Numbered from the stretch's first letter, positions 1 through 9,031 are shown. The stretch: DNA of 64,000 nt from Candidatus Sericytochromatia bacterium (GCA_018780035.1 JADMKE010000004.1:365776-429775); one strand, 5' to 3'. Made by a program: numbers and translations. The notes: generated by a model not told the origin, from the sequence alone.

Positions 1-537
1 AAAGCCCAATTGATCCATTTTTTCAGGGGAGGTGATTAACAGTGTGTTGTAAACGCGGCGGGCCACCAATCCGGTCATTTGTAACACCAACGCGAAGGCC
101 TCACTCAGAGGAATGCTTTTCAGATCTAGATAGGGAATACGCAAACTCACACCAGACCCAGAAGTGGCAGACTTGTTTGCTGTATTGGCAGCCGGGGGGG
201 AGTCGAGATCATCTTCCTCAAGCTCACTGGCACTGCTGGCTGTTGCCGGCAACGAAGGAGACAATGACGTGCTGCCGCTACTCCCGTCAAGAAAGACCAA
301 ACTGAGTTTGGCCCTTTCAGCCAAAACACGGAGCACAGCTTCTGCAGAGGCATTCCGCATCGTCAAGCTGATGGGGGGGTCACTCTCTAATTGAAATGCT
401 TTACGAATGGTCAAAGGATCGCTGGAGCCCGCAACCGGCGAATTCACAACGGTATTCACAGCCAAAGCCTGAGAAACAGGCATCAGAATCATGCTGGCTG
501 CCAAGACAGCAGATAAAAAACATTTGGATTTCAACAT
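1..537 (-). CDS. pilQ: Type IV pilus secretin PilQ, N-terminal part (gene cut by window edge)
   Basis: An open frame of 179 codons starts with ATG at 537 and runs off the left edge without a stop. The first ~26 residues form a Sec signal peptide (positive start, hydrophobic core, ending SQALA). After it comes a segment typical of the secretin/TonB short N-terminal (STN) domain: ISLTMRNASAEAVLRVLAE, a Ser/Thr/acid-rich loop, then IPYLDLKSIPLSEAFALVL and LVARRVYNTLLIT. PilQ forms the outer-membrane ring through which pili pass. The identity also rests on position: it follows pilM, pilN, pilO and pilP, the usual order. The secretin core lies outside the window and could not be checked. Confidence 0.85.
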   Translation of the reverse strand, partial: MLKSKCFLSAVLAASMILMPVSQALAVNTVVNSPVAGSSDPLTIRKAFQLESDPPISLTMRNASAEAVLRVLAERAKLSLVFLDGSSGSTSLSPSLPATASSASELEEDDLDSPPAANTANKSATSGSGVSLRIPYLDLKSIPLSEAFALVLQMTGLVARRVYNTLLITSPEKMDQLGF

Positions 538-547
538 AAGAGTGTAT

Positions 548-1267
548 TTACTCCTCCTCAAATTCAAGACGGGCTTTTTGATTGCCTCTGGAAAGGGTGA
601 TGTATTTCCCTTCGTAGTGAATGGATGTGACCAGGATATTGCCGGGCAAACGCTCTCCTACCCTGACCAGTTGACTTTCATTGTTGAATTCAACAATGGC
701 AACGGGATCCAAGCCTCCGTTAATAATGCCTCTGAGAGACAATCCTTCTGTGATAAGCGGTTCCGGAGCAGGTTCAGACAGCCTTGGCAAGGCTGTTTTT
801 AAGGGGGCGGGTGCAGGGCCACCTGAAATACTTAAAGCGGGTGGCGGTACATAAGCCAGTTGCTCGGGTTCGATTTGTGGTGCAAACTCAGGCAATTCAG
901 GCGGCAAAATTGACATAAAAGGATCTACACGTCCTGTATGGACTTGAGCTTCTCTCAGCACGGCTTCGGGAGTTGTTGCGGCAATCCCAAAAGAAGGCAG
1001 CGCACTGGCCGTGGGAGATGGACTGGGAGAGGCCTTCGGACTTGCTGCAGGAGAGGGAGCTCCCGATGGCTTGCCAGAGGGTTTTCCACTGGCTGGCGTT
1101 TTACTTGGCTTGGTTGAGCCAGATGGTGTGGCCGTCTGAATGACTGATGGCGAGGCCGAGGGATTTGCCACAATTACGCTGTTTTCGTCCTCCATCGACA
1201 AAGACCAAATCATCAGTGCCGAGGCCGTGACAAAGATCAGGGGCAAAATAATAATGTGTTTATTCAT
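548..1267 (-). CDS. pilP: Type IV pilus assembly protein PilP-like (inner membrane-secretin link)
   Basis: This 239-aa protein has one N-terminal membrane anchor (residues 4-22), then ~70 residues rich in Pro, Ser, Ala and Gly, a periplasmic spacer. GRVDPF at 112-117 is the motif found in PilP and GspC-type proteins. The C-terminal ~70 residues (LRGIINGG, AIVEFNNESQLVRVGERLPG, YITLSRGNQKARLEF) fit the beta-rich PilP domain that binds PilQ and PilN/O. Real PilP proteins are usually lipoproteins of ~170 aa; this one has a plain membrane anchor and a longer linker. It lies 3 nt after pilO and 10 nt before pilQ. Confidence 0.8.
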   Translation of the reverse strand: MNKHIIILPLIFVTASALMIWSLSMEDENSVIVANPSASPSVIQTATPSGSTKPSKTPASGKPSGKPSGAPSPAASPKASPSPSPTASALPSFGIAATTPEAVLREAQVHTGRVDPFMSILPPELPEFAPQIEPEQLAYVPPPALSISGGPAPAPLKTALPRLSEPAPEPLITEGLSLRGIINGGLDPVAIVEFNNESQLVRVGERLPGNILVTSIHYEGKYITLSRGNQKARLEFEEE

Positions 1268-1270
1268 GGT

Positions 1271-1921
1271 TTATTGCCCCCCCAAGAGAAACGCCTTAAG
1301 CGTGAAACTTACGTCAACAGGTGTGTATAACAATTCTTTGTTGGGTGATGGAATCAGAGAAATTCCCTCTACACTCAGGGTTCGTTCGTAACTTTCATAG
1401 TCAGTCAACAATTTGATAAAATCAGGATAAGAAATATTGCTCAGACGCACCGTAATGGGCAGTTGTTTCAATTGTTTTGCCACGACTGAGTCTTTGGCCT
1501 CTTGTAATTCTGCCGGTAAGTCAAAATTGACAATTGCACCCGGCCGGAACTCATTTAAAAGAGCACCGTTGCCGAAAAGTTCTTTGTTCTCGGTGATTTC
1601 TTCCACATCAATCAGAAGGGGTGCTACGTTGGGTTGCTGAGGGATTTTTCGACGCAGCACAACCAAGCGTTCTTTGATTTCAACCAATTCTTTTTTGAGC
1701 TTGACAATATTTTTGGCTTTGGCTTCTTTTTCAGCAATTTGCTGTTCCTGGGCTTCAATTTGGGCGACCAATTCTTGGTATTGATTCCATTGGGGAACGG
1801 CCAATTGCCAGATTCCCAAGCCCAGAATCAAGACGGAGACTGCAGCCCCAATCCCAATTTTATGGGACATTTTGAGGTTGTCAGTATCGAGGGTGACGGT
1901 TTTAGTGAGTTTTATCTCCAT
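1271..1921 (-). CDS. pilO: Type IV pilus inner-membrane protein PilO
   Basis: 216 aa with a single membrane segment (about residues 22-42), a coiled coil (about 45-95, heptad-rich QELVAQIEAQEQQIAEKEAK) and a C-terminal ferredoxin-like region containing LPITVRLSNISYPDFIKLL. This is the bitopic layout of PilO, which dimerises with PilN in the alignment subcomplex. The length is normal for the family. It lies 4 nt downstream of pilN and 3 nt upstream of pilP in one operon. Confidence 0.85.
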   Translation of the reverse strand: MEIKLTKTVTLDTDNLKMSHKIGIGAAVSVLILGLGIWQLAVPQWNQYQELVAQIEAQEQQIAEKEAKAKNIVKLKKELVEIKERLVVLRRKIPQQPNVAPLLIDVEEITENKELFGNGALLNEFRPGAIVNFDLPAELQEAKDSVVAKQLKQLPITVRLSNISYPDFIKLLTDYESYERTLSVEGISLIPSPNKELLYTPVDVSFTLKAFLLGGQ

Positions 1922-1925
1922 AGCT

Positions 1926-2474
1926 TCAACTGGCCTTTTTACAGGTAATTACAAAGGTGGTGCTTTTTGTATCTTTCACGCTGGACTGCAAGACCACTTC
2001 CGTAAGTAATTTTGAATTTTGTAAACTGGCCAGATAAAGGGCAACAGTTCGATGATCCGTGGTGGTTCCCGTTAAGGTGAAATCACCAGCGGGCCCAATT
2101 TTTAAATCGTTAATCGAGACATCAATGGGCATCAATGCGCGAATCTCTTGTAGGAAGAAAGACCATTTATAATTTTCTCCGGTAACATAGCGAAGAATCT
2201 TTTCTTCCATTTGTAAATTATTGCGCTCGGTTTCAAGCGTTTTGATTTCCGCTATCTTTTTATCGAGTTCTGCGATTTTAGCTTCATTTTCTTTTTTTGT
2301 CTCCTCGGCGTTAGCAATCATGCCACCCAAAATATTGTTGGTGACCAAAAGCAGGATGCCTGAGATAAGAATGCTGGAGATCGCAATGATCCACCCTTTA
2401 TCAAGGGGGATGCCTTTGCGACTGAGCGCTTCTTTTTGCTCTATTCCAAGAAGGTTAATGCTTATCTGTGTCAA
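1926..2474 (-). CDS. pilN: Type IV pilus inner-membrane protein PilN
   Basis: 182 aa. The N-terminus begins MTQISINLLGIE, matching the conserved cytoplasmic INLLP-type peptide of PilN that docks onto PilM. A membrane segment follows (about residues 27-50), then a coiled coil (AEETKKENEAKIAELDKKIAEI) and a periplasmic domain. The start overlaps the end of pilM by 4 nt (ATGA), which indicates translational coupling and fits the direct PilM-PilN partnership. Confidence 0.9.
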   Translation of the reverse strand: MTQISINLLGIEQKEALSRKGIPLDKGWIIAISSILISGILLLVTNNILGGMIANAEETKKENEAKIAELDKKIAEIKTLETERNNLQMEEKILRYVTGENYKWSFFLQEIRALMPIDVSINDLKIGPAGDFTLTGTTTDHRTVALYLASLQNSKLLTEVVLQSSVKDTKSTTFVITCKKAS

Positions 2475-3628
2475 AGTTCGTCAATTCCTCTCCGTGCGAG
2501 TCCAATTGCTGTTGCGAAAAGGGGAGCATTTTCAGTGAGATACTGAAGAGAAAATTTATTTTCGTCAAAGGTTAAAAACTTGATCGGATTGCAGACCTCT
2601 ACATCAATGCCCAAGGCATGAGAAAGATAGAGATCCAGATTTTTCATCTTGGCTCCCCGATCGGAGAGTATCATCTGCTGAATACGGGCATTTTCTTGCT
2701 GGGACTGATGAAAATATTCAATTGATTTCTGAACTTCATTTGTCAGATCCTTTAACAAAGGCCTAACTTCCTGAGAGGCTTGTTCTACAAGTGGGTTTTC
2801 GTAGACCTCATCGCCTGCAATATCAATCACAATTTGGTCAAATAAATTTACGGCCTCTTCGAGATCTACGCCCATATTGCTGGCGATAACCTCGATAAAG
2901 GTGCTGCTACCCAAGGGGATACTGCGTGAAAAAAGTGGAACGCCAGCGCGGGTGACATTTAAATCGGTGGTTTCGCCCCGAATTAAAACCATCACCGAGA
3001 GCATTTCTGGGTTGAGTTCTTCGGCCTCTTTTTCGTTGAGCGAACGCATAACCGCAAAAGAAGCGACATCAACAGAGATCAATTGCATTTCTGCTTGTCT
3101 GAATGTTTCGATGTAAGTATCAATCAACTGTTTTTGGGCTGTGACCAGCAAAACGTCATATTTGCTAGCCCCATCTTCTTCAACAGTGCCTGTAACTTGA
3201 AAGTCGATATAGACATCTTGAATGGGGAAAGGAATATAGCGCTCAGCATCGTGAATCACGACTTCTTTGAGCTCTTTAATCGGAATCACAGGGAACTTGA
3301 TTCGGGGGCGAATAATGGCTGCTTGACCCGAAACCGCTGTAATTACCTTGTGTGATTTAATCCCTTGTTCATTCCAAATCTGACGAATGGTATCCGCTAC
3401 CCGCGAAGGATCAATTACTTCTCCGTCTCTTACCGCATTTTCAGGGGTGGGGGTAATTGCCAAACTGACCAATTGAGCCATGCCTGACTGGCCTTTGACG
3501 GCCGCTAACTCAACCACAATAATCGACTCGTTGGTAATATCAATCCCAACAGGAATTTCTTTTACAAAGGGGTTTTTTAGCAGACCCTTTAGTGCTCCTG
3601 CGTTGATTTCACGACCTCGAAACTTCAT
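2471..3628 (-). CDS. pilM: Type IV pilus actin-like ATPase PilM
   Basis: 385 aa, the usual PilM length. The N-terminal region has the actin-like phosphate-1 motif VGIDITNESIIVVEL. Typical family stretches follow: DGEVIDPSRVADTIRQIW, VITAVSGQAAIIR, ERYIPFPIQDVYIDFQV and SLNVTRAG-like TDLNVTRAGVPLFSRSIPLG. PilM is a cytoplasmic FtsA/actin-fold protein that binds ATP and the N-terminus of PilN. It begins 37 nt after pilD, and its stop overlaps the pilN start. Confidence 0.93.
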   Translation of the reverse strand: MKFRGREINAGALKGLLKNPFVKEIPVGIDITNESIIVVELAAVKGQSGMAQLVSLAITPTPENAVRDGEVIDPSRVADTIRQIWNEQGIKSHKVITAVSGQAAIIRPRIKFPVIPIKELKEVVIHDAERYIPFPIQDVYIDFQVTGTVEEDGASKYDVLLVTAQKQLIDTYIETFRQAEMQLISVDVASFAVMRSLNEKEAEELNPEMLSVMVLIRGETTDLNVTRAGVPLFSRSIPLGSSTFIEVIASNMGVDLEEAVNLFDQIVIDIAGDEVYENPLVEQASQEVRPLLKDLTNEVQKSIEYFHQSQQENARIQQMILSDRGAKMKNLDLYLSHALGIDVEVCNPIKFLTFDENKFSLQYLTENAPLFATAIGLARRGIDEL

Positions 3629-3665
3629 TGTTCAACTGAACCTTTTACCCTGTTGCTTATCTGCT

Positions 3666-4622
3666 TCATATGAGACCCAGTGCGTTGCCATAGATTGAGT
3701 TAATATACCACGTCCAGAGTTTTTCACCAAGACGCATGGATACGAGCCCGCCCAACACCAAGGCTGGGCCAAAAGAAAACGGTATGCTTTCACGCTGGCG
3801 CAGAAGCAGAACGATGCCAACTGCGGATCCCAGAATGAAGGCCAGAGCCAGAGCGGAAGAAAGACCGATGGGACCCAGCCAGGCCCCTAACATCATCACC
3901 AATCTGACGTCACCCCCTCCCATTCCCTCTTTGCCAAGCACGACAATGCTCAGAAAGATAAGCGCTTCAAACAAAGCAAAGCCAATGAGTATACCCCATA
4001 AGCTGTGAGAGGTCGTTCCTTTAGACACATTATATACGATCCCTATAAAAATACTTGGGTAGGTTGTCACATTGAAAATAAATTGATGATCCAGATCTAT
4101 CCAGAAAATCACCCAAAGCAGGGCCACAAAGCCCGACCAGAGGAAAAAATCGATATTTAATCCCGTCATTCCATAAACATATAAAAATAGCAAACCGCAA
4201 ATAAATTCATTCAAAGGGTATCTAAAACTGAAGGCGGTTTGACACATTCTGCATTTCCCACGCAGAATGAACCAGCTTAAAACGGGTAAGTTATCGTACC
4301 ATGCAATTTCCTGCTTGCAGGTGGGACAATGGGAGGCCGGAAAAGAGATGGACTTTAAAACCAACCAGAGTTCTTTTGGCAATTCCTTAAACAGATAAAC
4401 AAACATCCAGCCGATATCCCAGGCAATATACTTAAGGGCCCAAAGAAATCTTGGTGCAAAAATCTGGGGGATTTCTGATACTTCTTCTGCTTCGTCAGGG
4501 TCTTCTTGGGCAAGCAACGTCTCGGGTAGACGATAAACGACAACATTCAAAAAACTGCCTATCAGGGCTCCGAAGACAAAAACAAAGGGAAATACAACGA
4601 TAGCAGGTAAAGCTGTGCTCAT
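3666..4622 (-). CDS. pilD: Prepilin peptidase/N-methyltransferase PilD, with an insert before the zinc site
   Basis: A membrane aspartyl protease that cleaves and methylates type IV prepilins. It shows the N-terminal GALIGSFLNVVVYRLP motif, a four-Cys zinc site (CPTCKQEIAWYDNLPVLSW then GKCRMC), the first catalytic Asp in FWIDLDHQ and the second in GMGGGDVRLVMMLGAWLG. About 70 residues between YRLP and CPTC (acidic, then hydrophobic, TRP-rich) are not found in usual ~290-aa family members, and bring this protein to 318 aa. It is the first gene of the pil operon and has no strong Shine-Dalgarno site. Confidence 0.93.
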   Translation of the reverse strand: MSTALPAIVVFPFVFVFGALIGSFLNVVVYRLPETLLAQEDPDEAEEVSEIPQIFAPRFLWALKYIAWDIGWMFVYLFKELPKELWLVLKSISFPASHCPTCKQEIAWYDNLPVLSWFILRGKCRMCQTAFSFRYPLNEFICGLLFLYVYGMTGLNIDFFLWSGFVALLWVIFWIDLDHQFIFNVTTYPSIFIGIVYNVSKGTTSHSLWGILIGFALFEALIFLSIVVLGKEGMGGGDVRLVMMLGAWLGPIGLSSALALAFILGSAVGIVLLLRQRESIPFSFGPALVLGGLVSMRLGEKLWTWYINSIYGNALGLI

Positions 4623-4713
4623 TTAAACATGAAAGCCTGTAGTATCTTTCTATTTGCCAAATATTCTTAAAAGAGGTAGTCTACGCAGTTCACTGAAACA
4701 AGGCCATCTTAAC

Positions 4714-4742
4714 AAAATATAACATTTCTAAACAATTGTCAA
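4714..4742 (-). promoter_or_regulatory. Sigma-70-type promoter of the pil operon
   Basis: On the minus strand a perfect -35 TTGACA (4742-4737) is followed by 17 nt and a -10 TATTTT (4719-4714). It lies about 90 nt upstream of the pilD start, between the end of the methyltransferase gene and pilD, so it would drive pilD-pilM-N-O-P-Q. Confidence 0.65.
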
Positions 4743-4754
4743 TCTGATCCGGTT

Positions 4755-5993
4755 TTAGCGATACGGGTGCTCAGCTTCGAAATAATCAACCAACTCTCCC
4801 TGATACTCTATCAAAATCTGCTGATAGGGTATTTTGTCTGCGATTATTTCTTGCACAATGTCTCTCACACGCCATTGAGTTGCAATTAAAATAATTTCGA
4901 CGGGATCTGTTTGCAATTCTGTTTTGCTGCTGATAATTTGACCCGTGCCTGGCACAAATGTGCCCACTTTACTCAGATCTGAATCCACCACCCGTGGAAA
5001 CCGTTGTAGATCCAGTTCAAAGCTGTTTAAAAATGCAGCACCTTTTCCCGTCCCGCCCCAAATTGCCAATTTTTTTCCCGCTTGCAAAAATCGGGTCAAG
5101 GTTTTTGTCACCGATAGAAAAGTCTGATCTCTTTTTGCCAAAAAATTGAGACTGTCTTGGGCATGTTGAACAAATTGTTCATTTTTTTCAAATCGGGTTA
5201 AGCCAAAAATGACTTCTTCTCCATAGCCCGTTTCAATCAAAAGTGGCTGACGATGAACATGACCTAAAAAATGGGCAAACGATTCCCGCGAAAAATGAGA
5301 GTTGTGCTCATAATAAAAATCTTCGAGTCTTCCTGTTTTCAGGGCCCGATCTATGCAAGGCACTTCGACAAATAAAAGCGGGAAAATATCAAACCAACTG
5401 CAAAAGAAAGCCGTTTCTTGAATAAAAGCCAAGGGGTTCATCAGATGTTCGAGCACATGGCGGCTTAGCAAAAGATCGGGTTTGAGTTCTTCTAAGTGGC
5501 GATGTGGTTCAAATAATTCCGCCCTGACTTCAACGCCCGCATGCGGAGAACTCAGATCTGCATGGGGATCAAAGCCAATATACCTTCCTTGCGGGTTGAC
5601 CTGCGCCAGTCGTGCCAATAAATGAGCCTCACCACAGCCAATTTCAACTACCACAGGGTTTTCAGGTAAATGGGGTAAAATCCGCGAACAGACATCTTGT
5701 AGATGTTCTTGCCACAAAGCACTGCGGTTATACATGCGGTTGGGATTGTTGACATAAGGCACTTGGGTGTAATCAAACATGCGGTTAAAAATATGGCCAC
5801 AATTTAAACAGCGAACAAATTCCAAGGGCAAGCGTTTCATGTCTTGCGCTGCTTGAACGGAACGTGGCCACCCCAGTGTTGCCAATGGTTGGGCTTGTCC
5901 TGTATAAAAATCCAGTGCCCAATGAAAGCCACAGGCCGGGCATGTACTGTGATGCAGGTGCTCAGTTGCTAAAGTGGAAGACTTTTCTGTCAT
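4755..5993 (-). CDS. Class I SAM-dependent C-methyltransferase (sugar-type, zinc-binding N-terminus)
   Basis: 412 aa, close to the ~410 aa of deoxysugar C-methyltransferases (TylC3/NovU-like). The N-terminus carries two CxxC pairs (CPAC near residue 18 and CLNC near 62), the zinc-binding domain of this family. The SAM motif I VVEIGCGEAHLLARL is central, followed by LSRHVLEHL. The C-terminal third (LAIWGGTGKGAAFLN, FVPGTGQIIS) fits the family's C-terminal Rossmann-like domain. It probably methylates an activated sugar for surface polysaccharide; the substrate cannot be read from the sequence. It is transcribed alone, divergent from sucD, from the promoter at 6048-6075. Confidence 0.8.
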   Translation of the reverse strand: MTEKSSTLATEHLHHSTCPACGFHWALDFYTGQAQPLATLGWPRSVQAAQDMKRLPLEFVRCLNCGHIFNRMFDYTQVPYVNNPNRMYNRSALWQEHLQDVCSRILPHLPENPVVVEIGCGEAHLLARLAQVNPQGRYIGFDPHADLSSPHAGVEVRAELFEPHRHLEELKPDLLLSRHVLEHLMNPLAFIQETAFFCSWFDIFPLLFVEVPCIDRALKTGRLEDFYYEHNSHFSRESFAHFLGHVHRQPLLIETGYGEEVIFGLTRFEKNEQFVQHAQDSLNFLAKRDQTFLSVTKTLTRFLQAGKKLAIWGGTGKGAAFLNSFELDLQRFPRVVDSDLSKVGTFVPGTGQIISSKTELQTDPVEIILIATQWRVRDIVQEIIADKIPYQQILIEYQGELVDYFEAEHPYR

Positions 5994-6047
5994 AAATGAG
6001 TGGGAGGGGGGAGATCAGGGGCAAGTGCGTTCATAATGTGTCATAAT

Positions 6048-6075
6048 TGTATAGCATAAATCAGGTGGCTGTCAC
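6048..6075 (-). promoter_or_regulatory. Extended -10 promoter of the methyltransferase gene
   Basis: On the minus strand, GTGACA (6075-6070; 5 of 6 match to TTGACA), 16 nt, then TATACA (6053-6048) preceded by TG at the extended -10 position. This is about 55 nt upstream of the methyltransferase ATG at 5993. The divergent sucD promoter must lie in 6076-6210; TATACT at about 6145 is a weak candidate. Confidence 0.55.
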
Positions 6076-6224
6076 TTCCGACGATGCTGTACACATGAAA
6101 GTATCCGGATTCAGTCCTTTTTCATCTGATTGCATCAAGCGCATATACTTATTTATCTGAAGAGAAAGGATACAGACAAAAGCCACCCCTATTCCCTTTT
6201 CGTGCTTTTGTCTCATCAACGATC

Positions 6225-7097
6225 ATGGCTATTTTAATTGATAAATATACACGGGTTTTGGTCCAAGGCATTACCGGACGGGATGGTTCTTTTCATACCC
6301 GCCAAATGCTGGATTATGGTACTTCCGTGGTCGCAGGCGTTACACCCGGCAAAAAGGGCCAATCCCTTGAAGGTGTCCCCGTTTTTAACACAGTTCAAGA
6401 AGCTGTTCATGAAACGGGTGCCAATTGTTCGATTATTTTTGTTCCTCCCCGCTTTGCTGCAGACGCTGTTTTAGAAGCCGCTGATGCCCGTGTTCCCTTG
6501 ATTATCTGCATTACAGAAGGGGTGCCTGTTCAGGACATGATTCCCGTCTACGATTATGTCCGTAAGCAAGGTTGTCGTTTGATTGGGCCCAATTGCCCTG
6601 GTTTGATTTCGCCAGGTGCAGCCAAGGTGGGCATCATGCCTGGTCATATTCACACCCCTGGACGCATTGGGGTGATTTCTCGCAGTGGTACTCTGACCTA
6701 TGAATTGGTCTATCAACTGACCCGTGCTGGTTTGGGCCAGTCTTCTTGCGTTGGTATTGGTGGAGACCCGATTATCGGCACCAAATTTATCGACCTATTG
6801 GAGTTGTTTGAAGCTGATTCAGACACGGACGCAGTTGTCTTGCTGGGTGAAATTGGTGGCAATGATGAAGAAACTGCCGCTGAGTATATTGCCAAAAACA
6901 TGAAAAAACCTGTCGTCAGTTTTATCTCTGGACGTACAGCTCCACCAGGTAAACGGATGGGCCATGCCGGTGCGATTATTTCTGGTAGCAGTGGTACGGC
7001 AGAAGCAAAAATTGAAGCGCTGAATGCGGCTGGTGTTCCCGTGGGTGAAACCCCACCACAGGTGGTTGAGCTTCTGATGGAACGCTTGAAGGCTTAG
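6225..7097 (+). CDS. sucD: Succinate-CoA ligase, ADP-forming, alpha subunit
   Basis: 290 aa, full length for SucD. The N-terminal CoA-binding Rossmann fold begins [31 protein letters not shown] and the ligase domain follow. The catalytic phosphohistidine lies in [11 protein letters not shown] (about residues 243-253). The enzyme interconverts succinyl-CoA and succinate in the TCA cycle, coupled to nucleoside triphosphate. No sucC beta-subunit gene adjoins it: upstream is a divergent methyltransferase and downstream a pseudo-receiver gene. The start has no Shine-Dalgarno site. Confidence 0.95.
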   Translation: MAILIDKYTRVLVQGITGRDGSFHTRQMLDYGTSVVAGVTPGKKGQSLEGVPVFNTVQEAVHETGANCSIIFVPPRFAADAVLEAADARVPLIICITEGVPVQDMIPVYDYVRKQGCRLIGPNCPGLISPGAAKVGIMPGHIHTPGRIGVISRSGTLTYELVYQLTRAGLGQSSCVGIGGDPIIGTKFIDLLELFEADSDTDAVVLLGEIGGNDEETAAEYIAKNMKKPVVSFISGRTAPPGKRMGHAGAIISGSSGTAEAKIEALNAAGVPVGETPPQVVELLMERLKA

Positions 7098-7134
7098 TTT
7101 CTCTCTTTGAAAATAGCTCTGTTATTTAGTTTAT

Positions 7135-7578
7135 GTGGAGCAGGAGAATCTAAACCTGGTGGCTGAATCACTGCCTGATGATGTATTTGGTCTGAAAGAT
7201 CCCTTTCAGAAAAAATTAGTAGTGGTCATGGCTCCCAATGAAGCCTCTTTTCGTTTGATCGAAAGGGTTTTGGTGCGTATTGCGGATTTGGATTTGCGTC
7301 ACTGCAAGAATAAAATTGAAGCCCTGGCAGAAGTGTTTATGTATAAGCCAGGGCTTTTGATTGTTTTTTGTGAAAAAAATGACGATACACTGGCTTTTAT
7401 TCGCTTGGTTCGTAACAATCCCAGTTTTAGAAATACGCCTATTTTTGCCGTTTTTACAGAGCCTCAAACTTGGGCCCAAAAACTTAAGCGCGGCTTAAAC
7501 ATTGCTGAAAAGTTTGAAACCCCCTTGGTGCCTGACATTTTACAGGCCAAGACCGAGGGGGTTTTAAATCTTCAATAA
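7135..7578 (+). CDS. Degenerate CheY-like receiver protein without phospho-acceptor Asp
   Basis: 147 aa with the alternating strand/helix pattern of a receiver domain: KKLVVVMAPNEASFRLIERVL, ALAEVFMYKPGLLIVFCEKNDDT, RNNPSFRNTPIFAVFTEP and a C-terminal AEKFETPL. The residue at the phospho-acceptor Asp position after beta-3 aligns with Phe in PGLLIVF, so phosphorylation at the usual site is not expected. The start is GTG at 7135; GTG at 7159, with GGAGCAGGAG upstream, is an alternative. It follows sucD by 37 nt and may be cotranscribed. Its partner is unknown. Confidence 0.6.
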   Translation: MEQENLNLVAESLPDDVFGLKDPFQKKLVVVMAPNEASFRLIERVLVRIADLDLRHCKNKIEALAEVFMYKPGLLIVFCEKNDDTLAFIRLVRNNPSFRNTPIFAVFTEPQTWAQKLKRGLNIAEKFETPLVPDILQAKTEGVLNLQ

Positions 7579-7585
7579 ACTGGAT

Positions 7586-8485
7586 TTATTTGCCTAAAAT
7601 CGAGGCGCCTAATCCGGGCAGACGCTCAATCCGCTTAAGACCTTCGGCTGCATTTTCGTTTTCAGAATCCAAAAGCAGAATTTGCTGATAGGTTTCTTCG
7701 GCTTTTTCCAAATCCCCTTTTTCTTCATACAAAATCCCACACAACTCCAAAACTTGAGGGGTGTCGACACCTTCTTCCAGAGCCTTTTCAAGCATGGGTA
7801 AAGCCTCTGCATGGCGTTCTGTTTCAATATACAGAATACCCAAGCGCACATAAGGTGTAATTAATTGGGGGGCTTTTTCGATGAGGGCTTTGAGCTCAAA
7901 CTCTGCCGCATCATAACGTCCCATACGCCGGTAGATTTCGGCCAGCATAATGCAGGATTCCAGATGGTTGGGTTCCAAGCGCAAAGCGTAAAGAATATTG
8001 GCCAACGCAGGATAATAATCTTGCGATTCAAGATAGACAGAACCCAGTAAGAAGAGGGCTTGAAAAGAACGGCCACTGAGCTTGAGAACCCGTTCAAATG
8101 CCTGTCGGGCTTTTTCCAATTGATTGGCCTGTCCATAAAGTACACCCAAATTTAAATGGGCGTCGATATTTCGCGGCTCCAACTGAACTGCTTTGGTATA
8201 GTTTTGCTCGGCTTGTGCCAGTTCTCCCAATAAAAAGTGAGCGCTGCCCAGATTGAGATAACCATGAAAAAGGCGATCGTCACTCTTAACGGCCCTGACC
8301 AAATAGGGAATTGCCTTTTGGGGGCTCTGGCGCAAAAGCTCGAGCATGCCTAAATTGCAAGTTGCGGCTGCAGAATTGGGATCCAGCTCCAAGAGTTGAA
8401 GAAATTTTTCTTCAGCCTCGTCCAAGCGGTTTTCACGCAGAGCAGCAATGCCCTCTTGGAGCGTGGAGTCAATTTCATCTGACAT
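7586..8485 (-). CDS. Tetratricopeptide-repeat protein at the end of the paralogue cluster
   Basis: About 299 aa when started at ATG 8485 (AGGGAT upstream); an open frame extends to 8554 but would overlap the preceding gene. It consists almost wholly of TPR repeats, for example AATCNLGMLELLRQSPQKAIPYL, LFHGYLNLGSAHFLLGELAQAEQNY and IDAHLNLGVLYGQANQLEKARQAFERVL, seven or eight in all. No signal peptide or membrane segment is seen, so it is a cytoplasmic scaffold or chaperone. It starts 20 nt after the coiled-coil gene and is probably the last gene of the operon. A chaperone role for the cluster proteins is inference from position only. Confidence 0.85.
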   Translation of the reverse strand: MSDEIDSTLQEGIAALRENRLDEAEEKFLQLLELDPNSAAATCNLGMLELLRQSPQKAIPYLVRAVKSDDRLFHGYLNLGSAHFLLGELAQAEQNYTKAVQLEPRNIDAHLNLGVLYGQANQLEKARQAFERVLKLSGRSFQALFLLGSVYLESQDYYPALANILYALRLEPNHLESCIMLAEIYRRMGRYDAAEFELKALIEKAPQLITPYVRLGILYIETERHAEALPMLEKALEEGVDTPQVLELCGILYEEKGDLEKAEETYQQILLLDSENENAAEGLKRIERLPGLGASILGK

Positions 8486-8504
8486 AGAAAATCCCTGTCT
8501 GTCT

Positions 8505-9020
8505 TTACTGCATCGAGAAAGTGGTATTAAAAGACATGTCTGCAGAATTTTCACCCGGCTTGAGAGCTGTTGGTTTTTGTTCGCAGGTCATTTTGTTTGC
8601 ATCTTCGCGCTCTTGGGCCTGTTTTTGCAGGGCACCCATGTCTTTTTGCAACTGTTCCATGATCGCTGTAAATTCTGCAAATAGCTCATCAACGCCTCTG
8701 GCCTCAGGTGTCGGAGCCATATTGAGAGTGCTTTCGAGTAGATCGGCTTTGGCCATCAGGGCCTTGGTCTTTGCTGATAATTCAGCTGCTTTTTGTAAAA
8801 GGGCTGTGCGAGCGGGATCCTGGGTTGCAGGGCTTTGGGCGTTGGCACTGGTCAGCAGGGCGCTCAATTGGCTGAAAAGCTGATTTGTGGCTGGATCCAG
8901 TCCCGGTTGAGCTGCCTGAGCCGGTGCTCCGGTTTGCTGAGATGCATTGGCCTGCTGCTGCAGTTGTGCTACCTCAAGAGCCGCACTGAGTAATACGTTT
9001 ACCTTGCTTAAATCGATCAT
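8505..9020 (-). CDS. Unrecognised coiled-coil protein of the paralogue cluster
   Basis: 171 aa, start ATG at 9020 with a strong AGGAGG 6 nt upstream. Residues 1-90 are Ala/Gln-rich helix (LLSAALEVAQLQQQANAS) with a Pro/Gly break; residues 75-145 are predicted coiled coil (LLQKAAELSAKTKALMAKADLLES, FAEFTAIMEQLQKDMGALQKQ). The tail is polar with one Cys. There is no signal peptide. No family was recognised. It lies 11 nt after the 1025-aa gene and 20 nt before the TPR gene. Confidence 0.75.
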   Translation of the reverse strand: MIDLSKVNVLLSAALEVAQLQQQANASQQTGAPAQAAQPGLDPATNQLFSQLSALLTSANAQSPATQDPARTALLQKAAELSAKTKALMAKADLLESTLNMAPTPEARGVDELFAEFTAIMEQLQKDMGALQKQAQEREDANKMTCEQKPTALKPGENSADMSFNTTFSMQ

Positions 9021-9031
9021 AAATAGCCTCC

